Shown one piece after another: positions 43,497 through 50,899 of a DNA stretch of 64,000 bases (its first letter is position 1; each line of letters begins with the position of its first letter). Made by a program: the position numbers and the translations under genes. The notes under the pieces were generated by a model. The model searched no databases. It had not been told where the DNA came from and saw only the letters and a program-made list of their open reading frames with translations. This stretch comes from Microbacterium lacus (GTDB lineage Bacteria > Actinomycetota > Actinomycetes > Actinomycetales > Microbacteriaceae): assembly GCF_002812805.1 (NCBI RefSeq), contig NZ_NMUM01000030.1, positions 310,001-374,000 of the forward strand, in the 5' to 3' direction.

Positions 43497-44368
43497 GACT
43501 GGTTCTCCTTGACAAGGGGCGCACCGGCGCCCGGGTGTGATCCGACGGCGACGGGGCGATCGGGGTGGTTGGACCATTGGCTCCACGAGCCGGGGTACAG
43601 CTGCGGGGCGTATCCCGCCAGGGTGAGAGCGACGAAGGCGTGGGAGGCCGTGACCCCCGAGCCGCAGTACACGCCGACCGGCGCGTCCGGTCGAGCACCC
43701 GCCCGGGCGAAGCGCGCGCGAAGCTCTTCCGGGTCGAGGAACCGCCCATCCGGCCCCACGTTCACGGTCGTGGGGACGTTGATGGCACCCGGGATGTGCC
43801 CCGCCCGCGGATCGACGGGTTCGGCATCTCCGCGGTACCGCTCCTCGGCGCGCACATCGAGCAGAACCCCGTCCTGCCCGAGGGCCGCCGCCTGATCGAT
43901 CGTGAGCCGGGGCAGTCGCCCGGGGGTCAGGGTGATGTCGCCGCGCGGCGGGTCGACGAGGCCGTGCTCGAGCGTGCGGCCCGACGCAGTCCAGGCACGC
44001 AGCGACCCGTCGAGGATTCGCACGTCGGACACACCGGCGTCGGTGAGCAGCCACCAGGCGCGGGCCGCTGAGAGCGACTTCAGGTCGTCGTAGACCACCA
44101 CCGTGTCGCCGGTTCGCAGTCCCCAACCGCGGGCGGCGGTCTCGAGCCGGTCCAGCGCAGGGAGGGGGTGCCGCCCATCGCGCGGCGTGCCGTGCTCCGC
44201 GAGCTCGGAGTCGAGATCGACATACACGGCGCCCGGGATGTGCCCGGCGAGATATTCCGGGCGACCGTCCGGACGATCGAGCCGCCAGCGGACGTCGAGC
44301 ACACGCAGGGGGGCTCCGGAGGCGAGGAGCTCAGCGAGCTCAATAGCGGAGATGAGAATGTCGGACAT
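43493..44368 (-). CDS. Thiosulfate/3-mercaptopyruvate sulfurtransferase (tandem rhodanese)
   Basis: 291 residues, two rhodanese domains. The N-terminal inactive domain has VLDVRWRLDRPDGRPEYLAGHIPGAVYVDLDSELA (in part) and WWLLTDAGVSDVRILDGS; the C-terminal domain has DVRAEERYRGD and the active-site loop VYCGSGVTASH with the sulfur-carrying cysteine. CGSGVT is more like mercaptopyruvate/thiosulfate transferases of the SseA/RhdA type. First full-length gene of the nine-gene operon; a ribosome-binding site TTAGGAG lies within a small hairpin before the ATG, and a cysteine-ended leader ORF lies 78 bases upstream. Confidence 0.92.
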   Translation of the reverse strand: MSDILISAIELAELLASGAPLRVLDVRWRLDRPDGRPEYLAGHIPGAVYVDLDSELAEHGTPRDGRHPLPALDRLETAARGWGLRTGDTVVVYDDLKSLSAARAWWLLTDAGVSDVRILDGSLRAWTASGRTLEHGLVDPPRGDITLTPGRLPRLTIDQAAALGQDGVLLDVRAEERYRGDAEPVDPRAGHIPGAINVPTTVNVGPDGRFLDPEELRARFARAGARPDAPVGVYCGSGVTASHAFVALTLAGYAPQLYPGSWSQWSNHPDRPVAVGSHPGAGAPLVKENQS

Positions 44369-44369
44369 G

Positions 44370-44383
44370 GTTCTCCTAAGAAC
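44370..44383 (-). promoter_or_regulatory. Small hairpin overlapping the rhodanese ribosome-binding site
   Basis: GTTCT-CCTA-AGAAC (plus strand) is a perfect 5-bp stem with a 4-base loop. On the mRNA the loop and 3' arm contain the Shine-Dalgarno AGGAG, one base before the ATG. The stem is weak, but it could modulate initiation together with the upstream leader ORF. Confidence 0.4.
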
Positions 44384-44446
44384 GGGCGCAGAGCAGACAG
44401 GCGAGCGCCGATGAGGCGGATCAGGACGGCTAGCGGGTGGAGGTGC

Positions 44447-44545
44447 TCAACACCCGCGCATCATGCGCATTCGACGGACCAGCGAGCTCCCGACACGCAC
44501 GAAGCGCACGGACGAAGCGGCGGCGAAGATGCCCGTGCTTTCCAT
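44447..44545 (-). CDS. Candidate 32-residue leader peptide ending in cysteine
   Basis: A short ORF starting at ATG 44545 with AGAGG seven bases upstream and ending RMRMMRGC-stop, the last sense codon being TGT. It precedes a sulfur-assimilation operon on the same strand. Short cysteine-containing upstream ORFs before sulfur operons are known in mycobacteria and streptomycetes, where translation through Cys codons tunes the downstream genes. Peptide composition (Arg/Met/Ser) is unlike a stable protein. An alternative overlapping frame with three Cys codons exists. Confidence 0.45.
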   Translation of the reverse strand: MESTGIFAAASSVRFVRVGSSLVRRMRMMRGC

Positions 44546-45045
44546 GTCATGCCTCTCGCGGTGATGCGCTGGATACGTCGTGTGGTCAGGTTAGGGACGC
44601 CGTCGACCGAGCGTTGCCGCGACGTCCCGATTGTTTCGGCACGTTTCACGCCGCGAGCCATCCCGGACTCTCCAGCACCTGCCGCGGTTCGATTTCCGCC
44701 TTTCCACCTGGGATAAAAGTTCGAGCTCGGAATGAGCTGCTCGCTACTCCTGGATATCGCTCTGTCACCGATTGCGACGAAAGATGACAGCGATTCTGCG
44801 ATCGGAGCGCCCGTGCTCGCGTTGACCGACGCCGAAACAGTACTGTCGGGTCCCACCCGCTCCCGCATTCACGGAACGGCGACGACAAGGAAGGCTGTGT
44901 CCCCCGATGAACCCACCGTTAGAGATCTGGCATGCAGGTTTCTTGGGGAACACCGCAGTGTTGTATGACGGCGCGTTTCATCGCCCTCGTCGCCCGGCCG
45001 CACCCGGCGTAGTGTCACCCGAAATACCCGACACGGAACGCCGCC
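44546..45045. promoter_or_regulatory. 500-bp divergent control region between two sulfur operons
   Basis: No full-length gene here. It holds the presumed promoters for both directions and, on the plus strand, a second Cys-containing short ORF (44932-45012). Between 44550 and 44930 I found no convincing -35/-10 pair and no clear palindrome; GGATAAAAG near 44711 is the only AT-rich word. GTGTC (45012-45016) and GACAC (45030-45034) form a small inverted repeat between the short ORF's stop and the metY start. Confidence 0.5.
44932..45012 (+). CDS. Candidate 26-residue leader peptide with tandem cysteine codons before metY
   Basis: ATG 44932 opens a frame beginning MQVSWGTPQCCMTARF and stopping at TAG 45012, 33 bases before metY. 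It contains two adjacent TGT codons. The stop codon overlaps the left arm of the GTGTC/GACAC inverted repeat, so a ribosome at the stop would cover it. The ribosome-binding site is weak (AGAGA). A shorter in-frame ATG lies just after the Cys pair. Confidence 0.4.
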   Translation: MQVSWGTPQCCMTARFIALVARPHPA

Positions 45046-46383
45046 ATGACAACATCCCTCGATCCCGCCGCGGGCTTCGCAACCCAGCAGCTGCACGCAG
45101 GTCGTGAACCTGGAGACCCCCACCAGGCACGCGCCACCCCGATCTACCTGACCGCCGGTTTCGCCTTCGACGACTTCGACCACGCGCAGGGAGCTTTTTC
45201 GGGCGACGAGCCGGACTTCATCTACTCGCGTCACGGCAATCCGACCGGCGAATCCGTCGAACGTCGCCTGGCGGCGCTCGAGCGCGGGAGCGAGGCGATG
45301 CTCGTTGCGAGCGGGCAGGCCGCGACCGCGAACGCGCTGCTGGCGATCCTGCACGCGGGTGACCATCTCGTCTCGTCCGGCACGATCTACGAGGGCACGC
45401 GCGGCCTGTTCCTCGAGCACCTCTCGCGGTTCGGGATCACGATCGACTTCGTGGACGATCCCACAGACCTGGATGCCTGGCGCGCGGCTGTCACTCCAAC
45501 CACACGCGCCTTCTTTGCGGAGTCCATCTCGAATCCCAAGAACAATGTCCTCGATATCGCCGCCGTGGCCGAGATCGCCCATTCGGTCGGCGCTCCGCTG
45601 ATCATCGACAACACCCTCGCCACCCCGTACCTCTTGCGCCCGATCGAGCACGGCGCCGACATCGTCGTGCACTCCGCGAGCAAGTTTCTCGCCGGGCACG
45701 GCAGTGTGCTGGGCGGGTTCATCGTCGACGCCGGCACGTTCGACTGGGGTTCGGGCGCGTACCCGCACCTATCCGAAACGCGGGCGATCGACGGCCTCAC
45801 TCACGTCGAGCGCTACGGCAGGCGTGCCTTCGCGGGATTCCTCCGCGATCTCGCGGTTCCCCGCTTCGGTGCGGCGCCGTCGCCCATCAACGCGTTCCTG
45901 ATCGAGCAGGGCATCGAAACCCTCTCGCTGCGCGTCGACCGACAGTCGGGCAGCGCGGCGCAGATCGCGCGTTTTCTCGAAGCGCAGCCCGAGGTCGAGT
46001 CCGTCGACTACGCCGGACTGGAATCCAACCCCAACCACGCCACCGCATCACGCTACCTGTCCCGAGGATTCGGATCGGTCTTCGCTTTCACGCTCCGGGG
46101 CGGCGAGACAACGGCCCGGCGCTTCTACGATTCGCTGCGCCTGTTCACCAAGATGACCCACCTGGGCGACGTCCGTTCGCTCGTCATCCACCCGAGCACA
46201 ACGACCCACAATCTGCGGACCGAAGAGGAGCAGCGACGCGCGGGCATCTCCCCGTGCCTCATCCGCCTCTCTGTCGGCATCGAGGACGTCGACGATCTGA
46301 TCCGAGACCTCGCCGGGGCCTTCGCAGCCACGCGGGACGTCTCCGCCGATGCTTCTGTCCCCGCCGTTTCGAGAGTGGCCTGA
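45046..46383 (+). CDS. metY: O-acetylhomoserine (thiol)-lyase family, MetY-like
   Basis: PLP enzyme that joins sulfide or a thiol to an activated homoserine. 445 residues. Family features: FATQQLHAGREPGDPHQARATPIYLTAGF (in part), YSRHGNPTGESVERRLAALERG, LIIDNTLATPYLLRPIEHGAD and the PLP lysine in HSASKFLAGHG (Lys 213), then KMTHLGDVRSLVIHPSTTTH and RLSVGIEDVDDLI. Length about 440 fits MetY rather than MetB (about 390). First gene of the plus-strand sulfur group; one base separates it from the next gene. It would supply homocysteine for MesD. Confidence 0.92.
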   Translation: MTTSLDPAAGFATQQLHAGREPGDPHQARATPIYLTAGFAFDDFDHAQGAFSGDEPDFIYSRHGNPTGESVERRLAALERGSEAMLVASGQAATANALLAILHAGDHLVSSGTIYEGTRGLFLEHLSRFGITIDFVDDPTDLDAWRAAVTPTTRAFFAESISNPKNNVLDIAAVAEIAHSVGAPLIIDNTLATPYLLRPIEHGADIVVHSASKFLAGHGSVLGGFIVDAGTFDWGSGAYPHLSETRAIDGLTHVERYGRRAFAGFLRDLAVPRFGAAPSPINAFLIEQGIETLSLRVDRQSGSAAQIARFLEAQPEVESVDYAGLESNPNHATASRYLSRGFGSVFAFTLRGGETTARRFYDSLRLFTKMTHLGDVRSLVIHPSTTTHNLRTEEEQRRAGISPCLIRLSVGIEDVDDLIRDLAGAFAATRDVSADASVPAVSRVA

Positions 46384-46384
46384 C

Positions 46385-47701
46385 ATGCCCCGTCCGCAGC
46401 ACTTCGGATGGTTCCTCTCGCGCGGTTTCGGACCGCAGGGATGGGGCAGCCCGGCCTGGGACTGGGGCTACGAGTGGCAGCGTCCCGCCCTGTATCAGCA
46501 GTCCGTGCGCGAGCTCGAACAGGCGGGCCTCGACCTCGTGATCATCGAGGATGCTATCTCGGCGGGTCTGCCCGACACCCTTGATCTCCGCGTTCGCGGA
46601 GCCTACGGCGGACCCAAGCACGACCCCGTCGCGCTGACCCCGTACCTGCTCAGCACGACAGAGCACATCGGGATCGTGCCGACCGTGAACGTCGCGTCCT
46701 ACCTGCCATACGTTGCGGCACGGCAGTTCGCCTCGCTGCACCACCTGAGCGATCACCGCGTCGGCATCAATGTCGTGACGGATGTCGGGAGCGCCCGTCA
46801 TCTCGGCCTCCACCCGATAGCGCACGACGCCGCCTACGACCGCGCGGATGAATGGACCTCCGGCCTGCGCGAGTTGTGGCGCAGTTGGGGCGAGGGGGCA
46901 CTCGTCGCCGACGCGTCGACCGGGCGCTTTGCCGACGCCGCCCACATCAACACCGTCCAGCACCGCGGCGAGTACTTCGCATTCGACGGGCCCCTCAACG
47001 CGATCCCCTTCGCGGGCGGTGACCCGATCATCGTCTCGCCCGGTGGCTCGCCGCGCGGAATCGAGTTCGCGGCGACACACTCCGACGTGCAGCTCGCGCT
47101 CGCGAGTCTCGACATCAACCCGGTGCGCAGCTACCGCGAGAAGGTCGGGGCGGCAGCCGCCCGACAGGGCCGCGAGGGACGCATCCGGACGCTGTTCGTG
47201 TTCAAACCGCAGGTGGTGTCCAGCGTCGAGGAGGCAGAGCGGATCGTCACGGCGTCGCTCCACCCATCCGAGGCGGAGTTGCGCCAGATCGCCCTCGGGC
47301 ATTCGTCCGACCTCGAGACCGACCTGACACGGCTCGACCTCGACAGCCCCCTCGATCCTGCAATCTTCGGTGAGCATGTGTCCCGCGGCTCGATCTCGTG
47401 GCTGCGCGGCGGGTTCGAGTCCTTCGACGACGTTCCGCTCCGAGAGATCCTCACCCAGCACGCCCGCAAGGGCCGCATCACCGATCGGCGGGGCTATGTC
47501 GGTACGGCCGAAGAGATCGCTGACTTCATCGAGGAGTTGGGGGACGATGCGGGCAACGACGGCTTCATCTTCTCGGGCGACTTCCACCCCACGACGATCC
47601 ACCGCTACCTCGACGAACTCGTGCCGGTGCTCCGGCGCCGCGGCATCCTGCGCCGCGAGTATGCGACCGGCGGTGCACGGGCCAACCTCTTCGATTTCTG
47701 A
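46385..47701 (+). CDS. FMN-dependent monooxygenase, NtaA/SnaA/DszA family
   Basis: 438 residues from ATG 46385. DszA/NtaA-type features: WQRPALYQQSVRELEQAGLDLVIIEDAI, PTVNVASYLPYVAARQFASLHHLSDHRVGINVVTDVGSARHLG (in part), YDRADEW and the late GNDGFIFSGDFHPTTIHRYLDELVPVLRRRG. Members use reduced flavin and oxygen to open C-N or C-S bonds (nitrilotriacetate, dibenzothiophene sulfone). Coupled to metY (one-base gap), it probably releases sulfite or a sulfinate from an organosulfur compound. Distinct from the SsuD-like enzyme of the divergent operon. Confidence 0.9.
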   Translation: MPRPQHFGWFLSRGFGPQGWGSPAWDWGYEWQRPALYQQSVRELEQAGLDLVIIEDAISAGLPDTLDLRVRGAYGGPKHDPVALTPYLLSTTEHIGIVPTVNVASYLPYVAARQFASLHHLSDHRVGINVVTDVGSARHLGLHPIAHDAAYDRADEWTSGLRELWRSWGEGALVADASTGRFADAAHINTVQHRGEYFAFDGPLNAIPFAGGDPIIVSPGGSPRGIEFAATHSDVQLALASLDINPVRSYREKVGAAAARQGREGRIRTLFVFKPQVVSSVEEAERIVTASLHPSEAELRQIALGHSSDLETDLTRLDLDSPLDPAIFGEHVSRGSISWLRGGFESFDDVPLREILTQHARKGRITDRRGYVGTAEEIADFIEELGDDAGNDGFIFSGDFHPTTIHRYLDELVPVLRRRGILRREYATGGARANLFDF

Positions 47702-47775
47702 CCCGCGTCGGCACGAATGTGCCGTCGTGTTTCGGGCGCGCTCGCGCCCGCGAGAGGACTGGTGAGAATGGGATC

Positions 47776-48963
47776 ATGACTTCCCCCGCGCATCCGCCCG
47801 CGCATCCGTTCGACGCGCTGACGCGCGCGCGGCTCGATCGTCCCGAGAGTCGCAAGTGGAGCCTGCACGCGGGCAAGATCGGTGCCTGGGTGGCCGAGAT
47901 GGACTTCGGAACCGCCCCCGCGATCGCGGAGGCCCTCGCGCGCGCGATCACCGACGGCACATTGGGGTACCTGTCCCCTCCGCTCGCTGCCGCCGTGGCC
48001 GACGCCACGGCGGAATGGATGTCTGCCGAGTACGGCTGGGCTGTGGATCCCGCCCGCGTGCACTCGGTCTCGGACGTCATGGCGGCGCTCGGCGTGGCGA
48101 TCACCGAGTACTCCCCCGCCGGATCTGCGGTCATCGTTCCGACGCCGGCGTACATGCCGTTCCTGACCTACCTGCCGACGATCGGGCACCCGGTGATCGA
48201 GGTGCCGGGGGCCCTGATCGACGGCCGATGGCAGCACGATCTCGAGCGCATCGATGCCGCGTTCGCGGCGGGCGCCCGCACCCTGGTGCTCTGCAATCCG
48301 CACAACCCGACCGGGACCGTCCTCACCCGCGATGAGCTCCTCGCGATTGCCGCGATCGTCGAGCGTCACGGCGGCCGCGTGTTCGCCGACGAGATCCACG
48401 CACCGCTCCGCTTCGACGGACGCCCGCACATCCCGTACGCGTCGCTCTCACCCGAGACCGCGGCACACACGGTTACCGGCACGAGCGCGTCGAAAGCGTG
48501 GAACATCCCGGGACTCAAGGCCGCTCAGCTGATCACCTCCAACGACGCAGACCAGCAGGCCTACCGCCGCTTCGGCTTCGCCGTGCAGCACGGGGCGTCG
48601 ACCCTGGGGGTTGTCGCTTCGACCGCCGCCTACCGGGAGGGCAAATCCTGGCTCGACGAGACGCGGGCATATCTCTCGGACAGCCGCCTCCTGCTCGCCG
48701 AGCTGCTCGCGACACACCTGCCCGGCGCGCGCTATCGTCCGCCCGAGGCGACGTACATCGCGTGGATCGACACCGCCGCCCTGGACATCCCCGATTCTCC
48801 AGTCGCGTTCTTCCGCGACCACGCCAACGTCGTGCTGACGGACGGAGCGCTGCTGGGAGCCGGGTACGAGAGATACGTTCGCCTCGTCTTCGCCACGCCC
48901 CGCCCGATCCTCGCGGAAGCGGTCGGCGCGATGGGCGACGCCTGGCGTGGCTTGCACCGGTAA
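47776..48963 (+). CDS. MalY/PatB-type PLP enzyme, probable C-S (cystathionine beta-) lyase
   Basis: 395 residues of aminotransferase fold I. MalY/PatB features: RKWSLHAGKIGAWVAEMDFGTAPAIAEAL, LGYLSPP, PTPAYMPFL, LCNPHNPTGTV, FADEIHAPLRFDG and the PLP lysine in TGTSASKAWNIPGLK (Lys 240). Such enzymes split cystathionine or other cysteine S-conjugates into thiol, pyruvate and ammonia. ATG 47776 is used; inverted repeats lie in the 74-base gap after the monooxygenase gene. It fits the sulfur group functionally by liberating thiols or homocysteine. Confidence 0.9.
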   Translation: MTSPAHPPAHPFDALTRARLDRPESRKWSLHAGKIGAWVAEMDFGTAPAIAEALARAITDGTLGYLSPPLAAAVADATAEWMSAEYGWAVDPARVHSVSDVMAALGVAITEYSPAGSAVIVPTPAYMPFLTYLPTIGHPVIEVPGALIDGRWQHDLERIDAAFAAGARTLVLCNPHNPTGTVLTRDELLAIAAIVERHGGRVFADEIHAPLRFDGRPHIPYASLSPETAAHTVTGTSASKAWNIPGLKAAQLITSNDADQQAYRRFGFAVQHGASTLGVVASTAAYREGKSWLDETRAYLSDSRLLLAELLATHLPGARYRPPEATYIAWIDTAALDIPDSPVAFFRDHANVVLTDGALLGAGYERYVRLVFATPRPILAEAVGAMGDAWRGLHR

Positions 48964-49013
48964 TGCTCGGCAACAAAACGCGACGGCTCGCCGGAGGGAC
49001 TTAGCCTCGAGAA

Positions 49014-50036
49014 ATGTCAGAAGCCAGCCTGCCGATCCTCGACCTCTCGCTCCTCGATCAGGGGGACGCTGCCGCGGCGCGATTCCGCGACGAATTGCGT
49101 GCCGCAACCCACGACGTCGGGTTCTTCTACCTGACCGGTACGGGCGTGAGCCCCGAGCTCGAGCAGCGACTGCTGGAAGTCTCTCGCGGGTTCTTCGCGC
49201 TGCCCGAGGCCGACAAGCTCGCGATCGAGAACGTGACGAGCCCCCACTTCCGTGGTTACACGCGCGTCGGCGGCGAGCGCACCCAGGGACACGTGGACTG
49301 GCGTGAGCAGATCGACATCGGGCCCGAGCGCGAGGCGATCACCGACCCCGAGGCGCCCGACTTCGCGCGCCTGATCGGACCGAACCTGTGGCCCGCCGCA
49401 CAACCCGAGCTGCGCGAGGTCATCGACGAATGGCACGAGCACCTCACGGGAATCGCCCGCAAACTGCTCCGCGCCTGGGCCGTGGCGCTCGGCGCACCCG
49501 AGACCTACTTCGACGAGCACTTCGGTGAGCCGTCGACCCTGATCAAGATCGTCCGTTATCCCGGCAAGGACGACCCCGAACCGCAACAGGGAGTCGGCGC
49601 GCACAAGGACTCCGGCGTCTTGACGCTCCTGTGGATCGAGCCGGGCAAGGGCGGACTTCAGGTCGAGCGCGACGGTGCGTGGGTCGACGCGCCGCCCGTC
49701 CCGGGTGCCTTTGTCGTCAACATCGGCGAGCTGCTCGAGTACGCCACGCAGGGCTACCTCAAGGCGACGAATCACCGCGTGATCTCGCCGAAGTACCCCG
49801 ACGAGCGCATCTCGGTGCCGTTCTTCTTCAACCCGGCGCTGGATCGACGGCTGCCGCTCATCGAGCTGCCGGACGAGCTCGCCGCCGAGGCATCCGGAGT
49901 CACACAGGATCCCGCAAATCCCATTCACGCGCTGTACGGCGAGAATGCGCTCAAGTCACGCCTGCGCGCGCATCCGGATGTCGCGGAGCGCTGGCACGCG
50001 GATCTGGTTGCGGAGCGGGCGGCAGCGGCCCGCTAG
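49014..50036 (+). CDS. 2-oxoglutarate/Fe(II) oxygenase, isopenicillin-N-synthase-like
   Basis: 340 residues. The N-terminal DIOX_N part is LPILDLSLLDQGDAAAARFRDELRAATHDVGFFYLTGTGV (in part); the C-terminal 2OG-Fe(II) domain has iron ligands His 197 and Asp 199 (GAHKDSGVLTLLW) and His 254 (KATNHRVI), with the 2-oxoglutarate-binding RISVPFF. This IPNS-like group in bacteria is poorly characterised; some members act in sulfur or amino-acid oxidation. Its place after MetY, a DszA-like enzyme and a MalY-type lyase suggests oxidation of a sulfur compound. The 50-base gap permits cotranscription. Confidence 0.88.
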   Translation: MSEASLPILDLSLLDQGDAAAARFRDELRAATHDVGFFYLTGTGVSPELEQRLLEVSRGFFALPEADKLAIENVTSPHFRGYTRVGGERTQGHVDWREQIDIGPEREAITDPEAPDFARLIGPNLWPAAQPELREVIDEWHEHLTGIARKLLRAWAVALGAPETYFDEHFGEPSTLIKIVRYPGKDDPEPQQGVGAHKDSGVLTLLWIEPGKGGLQVERDGAWVDAPPVPGAFVVNIGELLEYATQGYLKATNHRVISPKYPDERISVPFFFNPALDRRLPLIELPDELAAEASGVTQDPANPIHALYGENALKSRLRAHPDVAERWHADLVAERAAAAR

Positions 50037-50140
50037 GCGTGGTCGAGGATTCGCCGAACTGACTCGGATGTCACGGCTCGAGGCTTCGCGTACGGCTGGA
50101 CGGTGACGTCCGCGACGAAAGTCACCGCGCGCCGTGCTGC

Positions 50141-50869
50141 CTACCGCGAGTCCGCACCCAACCGCGTGAGACGTGCCGCGTGTCTTGCGTGGGCGGCGGC
50201 GTGCCCGAGAAGGGCCGCCAACACAGTCACCAACGCCGCGGCACCAACGCCCCAGCCGATGTGCACCTGAAGCAGCAGAGCACCGATAGCGGCACCGGCG
50301 GCGATCAGCACGATCGCGGCGAGCCGACGGAACCACGGTTGACCGGTGCCCCCCGCGAGCCGCGAGTCGGCCGCGAAACCGGTGATGGTCGACGTCACCA
50401 CGACCGTGGTGACGTCCTTGACGGCGATATGCCGAGCCGTCGCCGCCTGGATGCCCATGCTCGCGGCCAGGAAGAACGTGATGAGGTACTCCCACGGCTG
50501 GGGTGGCGCTCCGTCCGTGACGAAGAGGCTCACCGCGAGCGCGGCCTGAACCAGCCCGACGACCGCAAAGAGCCACGTGGTGCGCGTCGTCCAACCCGCC
50601 GCGACCGGACGGAGCACCCGTCCCCCGACCACGGCGCCGAACATGAAGGCGAACAGAGCGAGCAGGGGGCCGATCCAGGGCAGGTCATCGGCGCCCGCGA
50701 GCGCCATGCCGAGGATGACGACGTTCCCCGTCATGTTGCCCGCGAAGACTTTGTCGAGGCCGAGATAACCGACCGCGTCGACGATGCCGGTCGAGAAGGT
50801 GAGAGCCAGCATGAGCGCCAGATGCAGGCGCTCAGGAGCGGATCGAAGTTGGTTGAGCACGGGATACAT
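50141..50869 (-). CDS. YoaK-family (DUF1275) membrane protein
   Basis: 242 residues with about six membrane segments and the family signature GIVDAVGYLGLDKVFAGNMTGNVVILGMAL near the N-terminus, then FMFGAVVGGRV and GIQAATARHIAVKDVTTVVVTSTITGFAAD (in part). Function unknown, possibly a small-molecule transporter. The start may be ATG 50869 or the GTG three codons in. The stretch 50037-50140 upstream of its stop holds nothing recognised. Confidence 0.85.
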   Translation of the reverse strand: MYPVLNQLRSAPERLHLALMLALTFSTGIVDAVGYLGLDKVFAGNMTGNVVILGMALAGADDLPWIGPLLALFAFMFGAVVGGRVLRPVAAGWTTRTTWLFAVVGLVQAALAVSLFVTDGAPPQPWEYLITFFLAASMGIQAATARHIAVKDVTTVVVTSTITGFAADSRLAGGTGQPWFRRLAAIVLIAAGAAIGALLLQVHIGWGVGAAALVTVLAALLGHAAAHARHAARLTRLGADSR

Positions 50870-50899
50870 CCTGTCGATTGCTCTGCGGGCGGGGTCAGC

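Noticed and set aside
44461..44868. A 135-codon minus-strand frame with several cysteines upstream of the rhodanese gene
   Set aside because: No family resemblance and no good start; it overlaps the better-supported 32-residue leader. Its last part contains three Cys codons, so it is kept in mind as an alternative leader.
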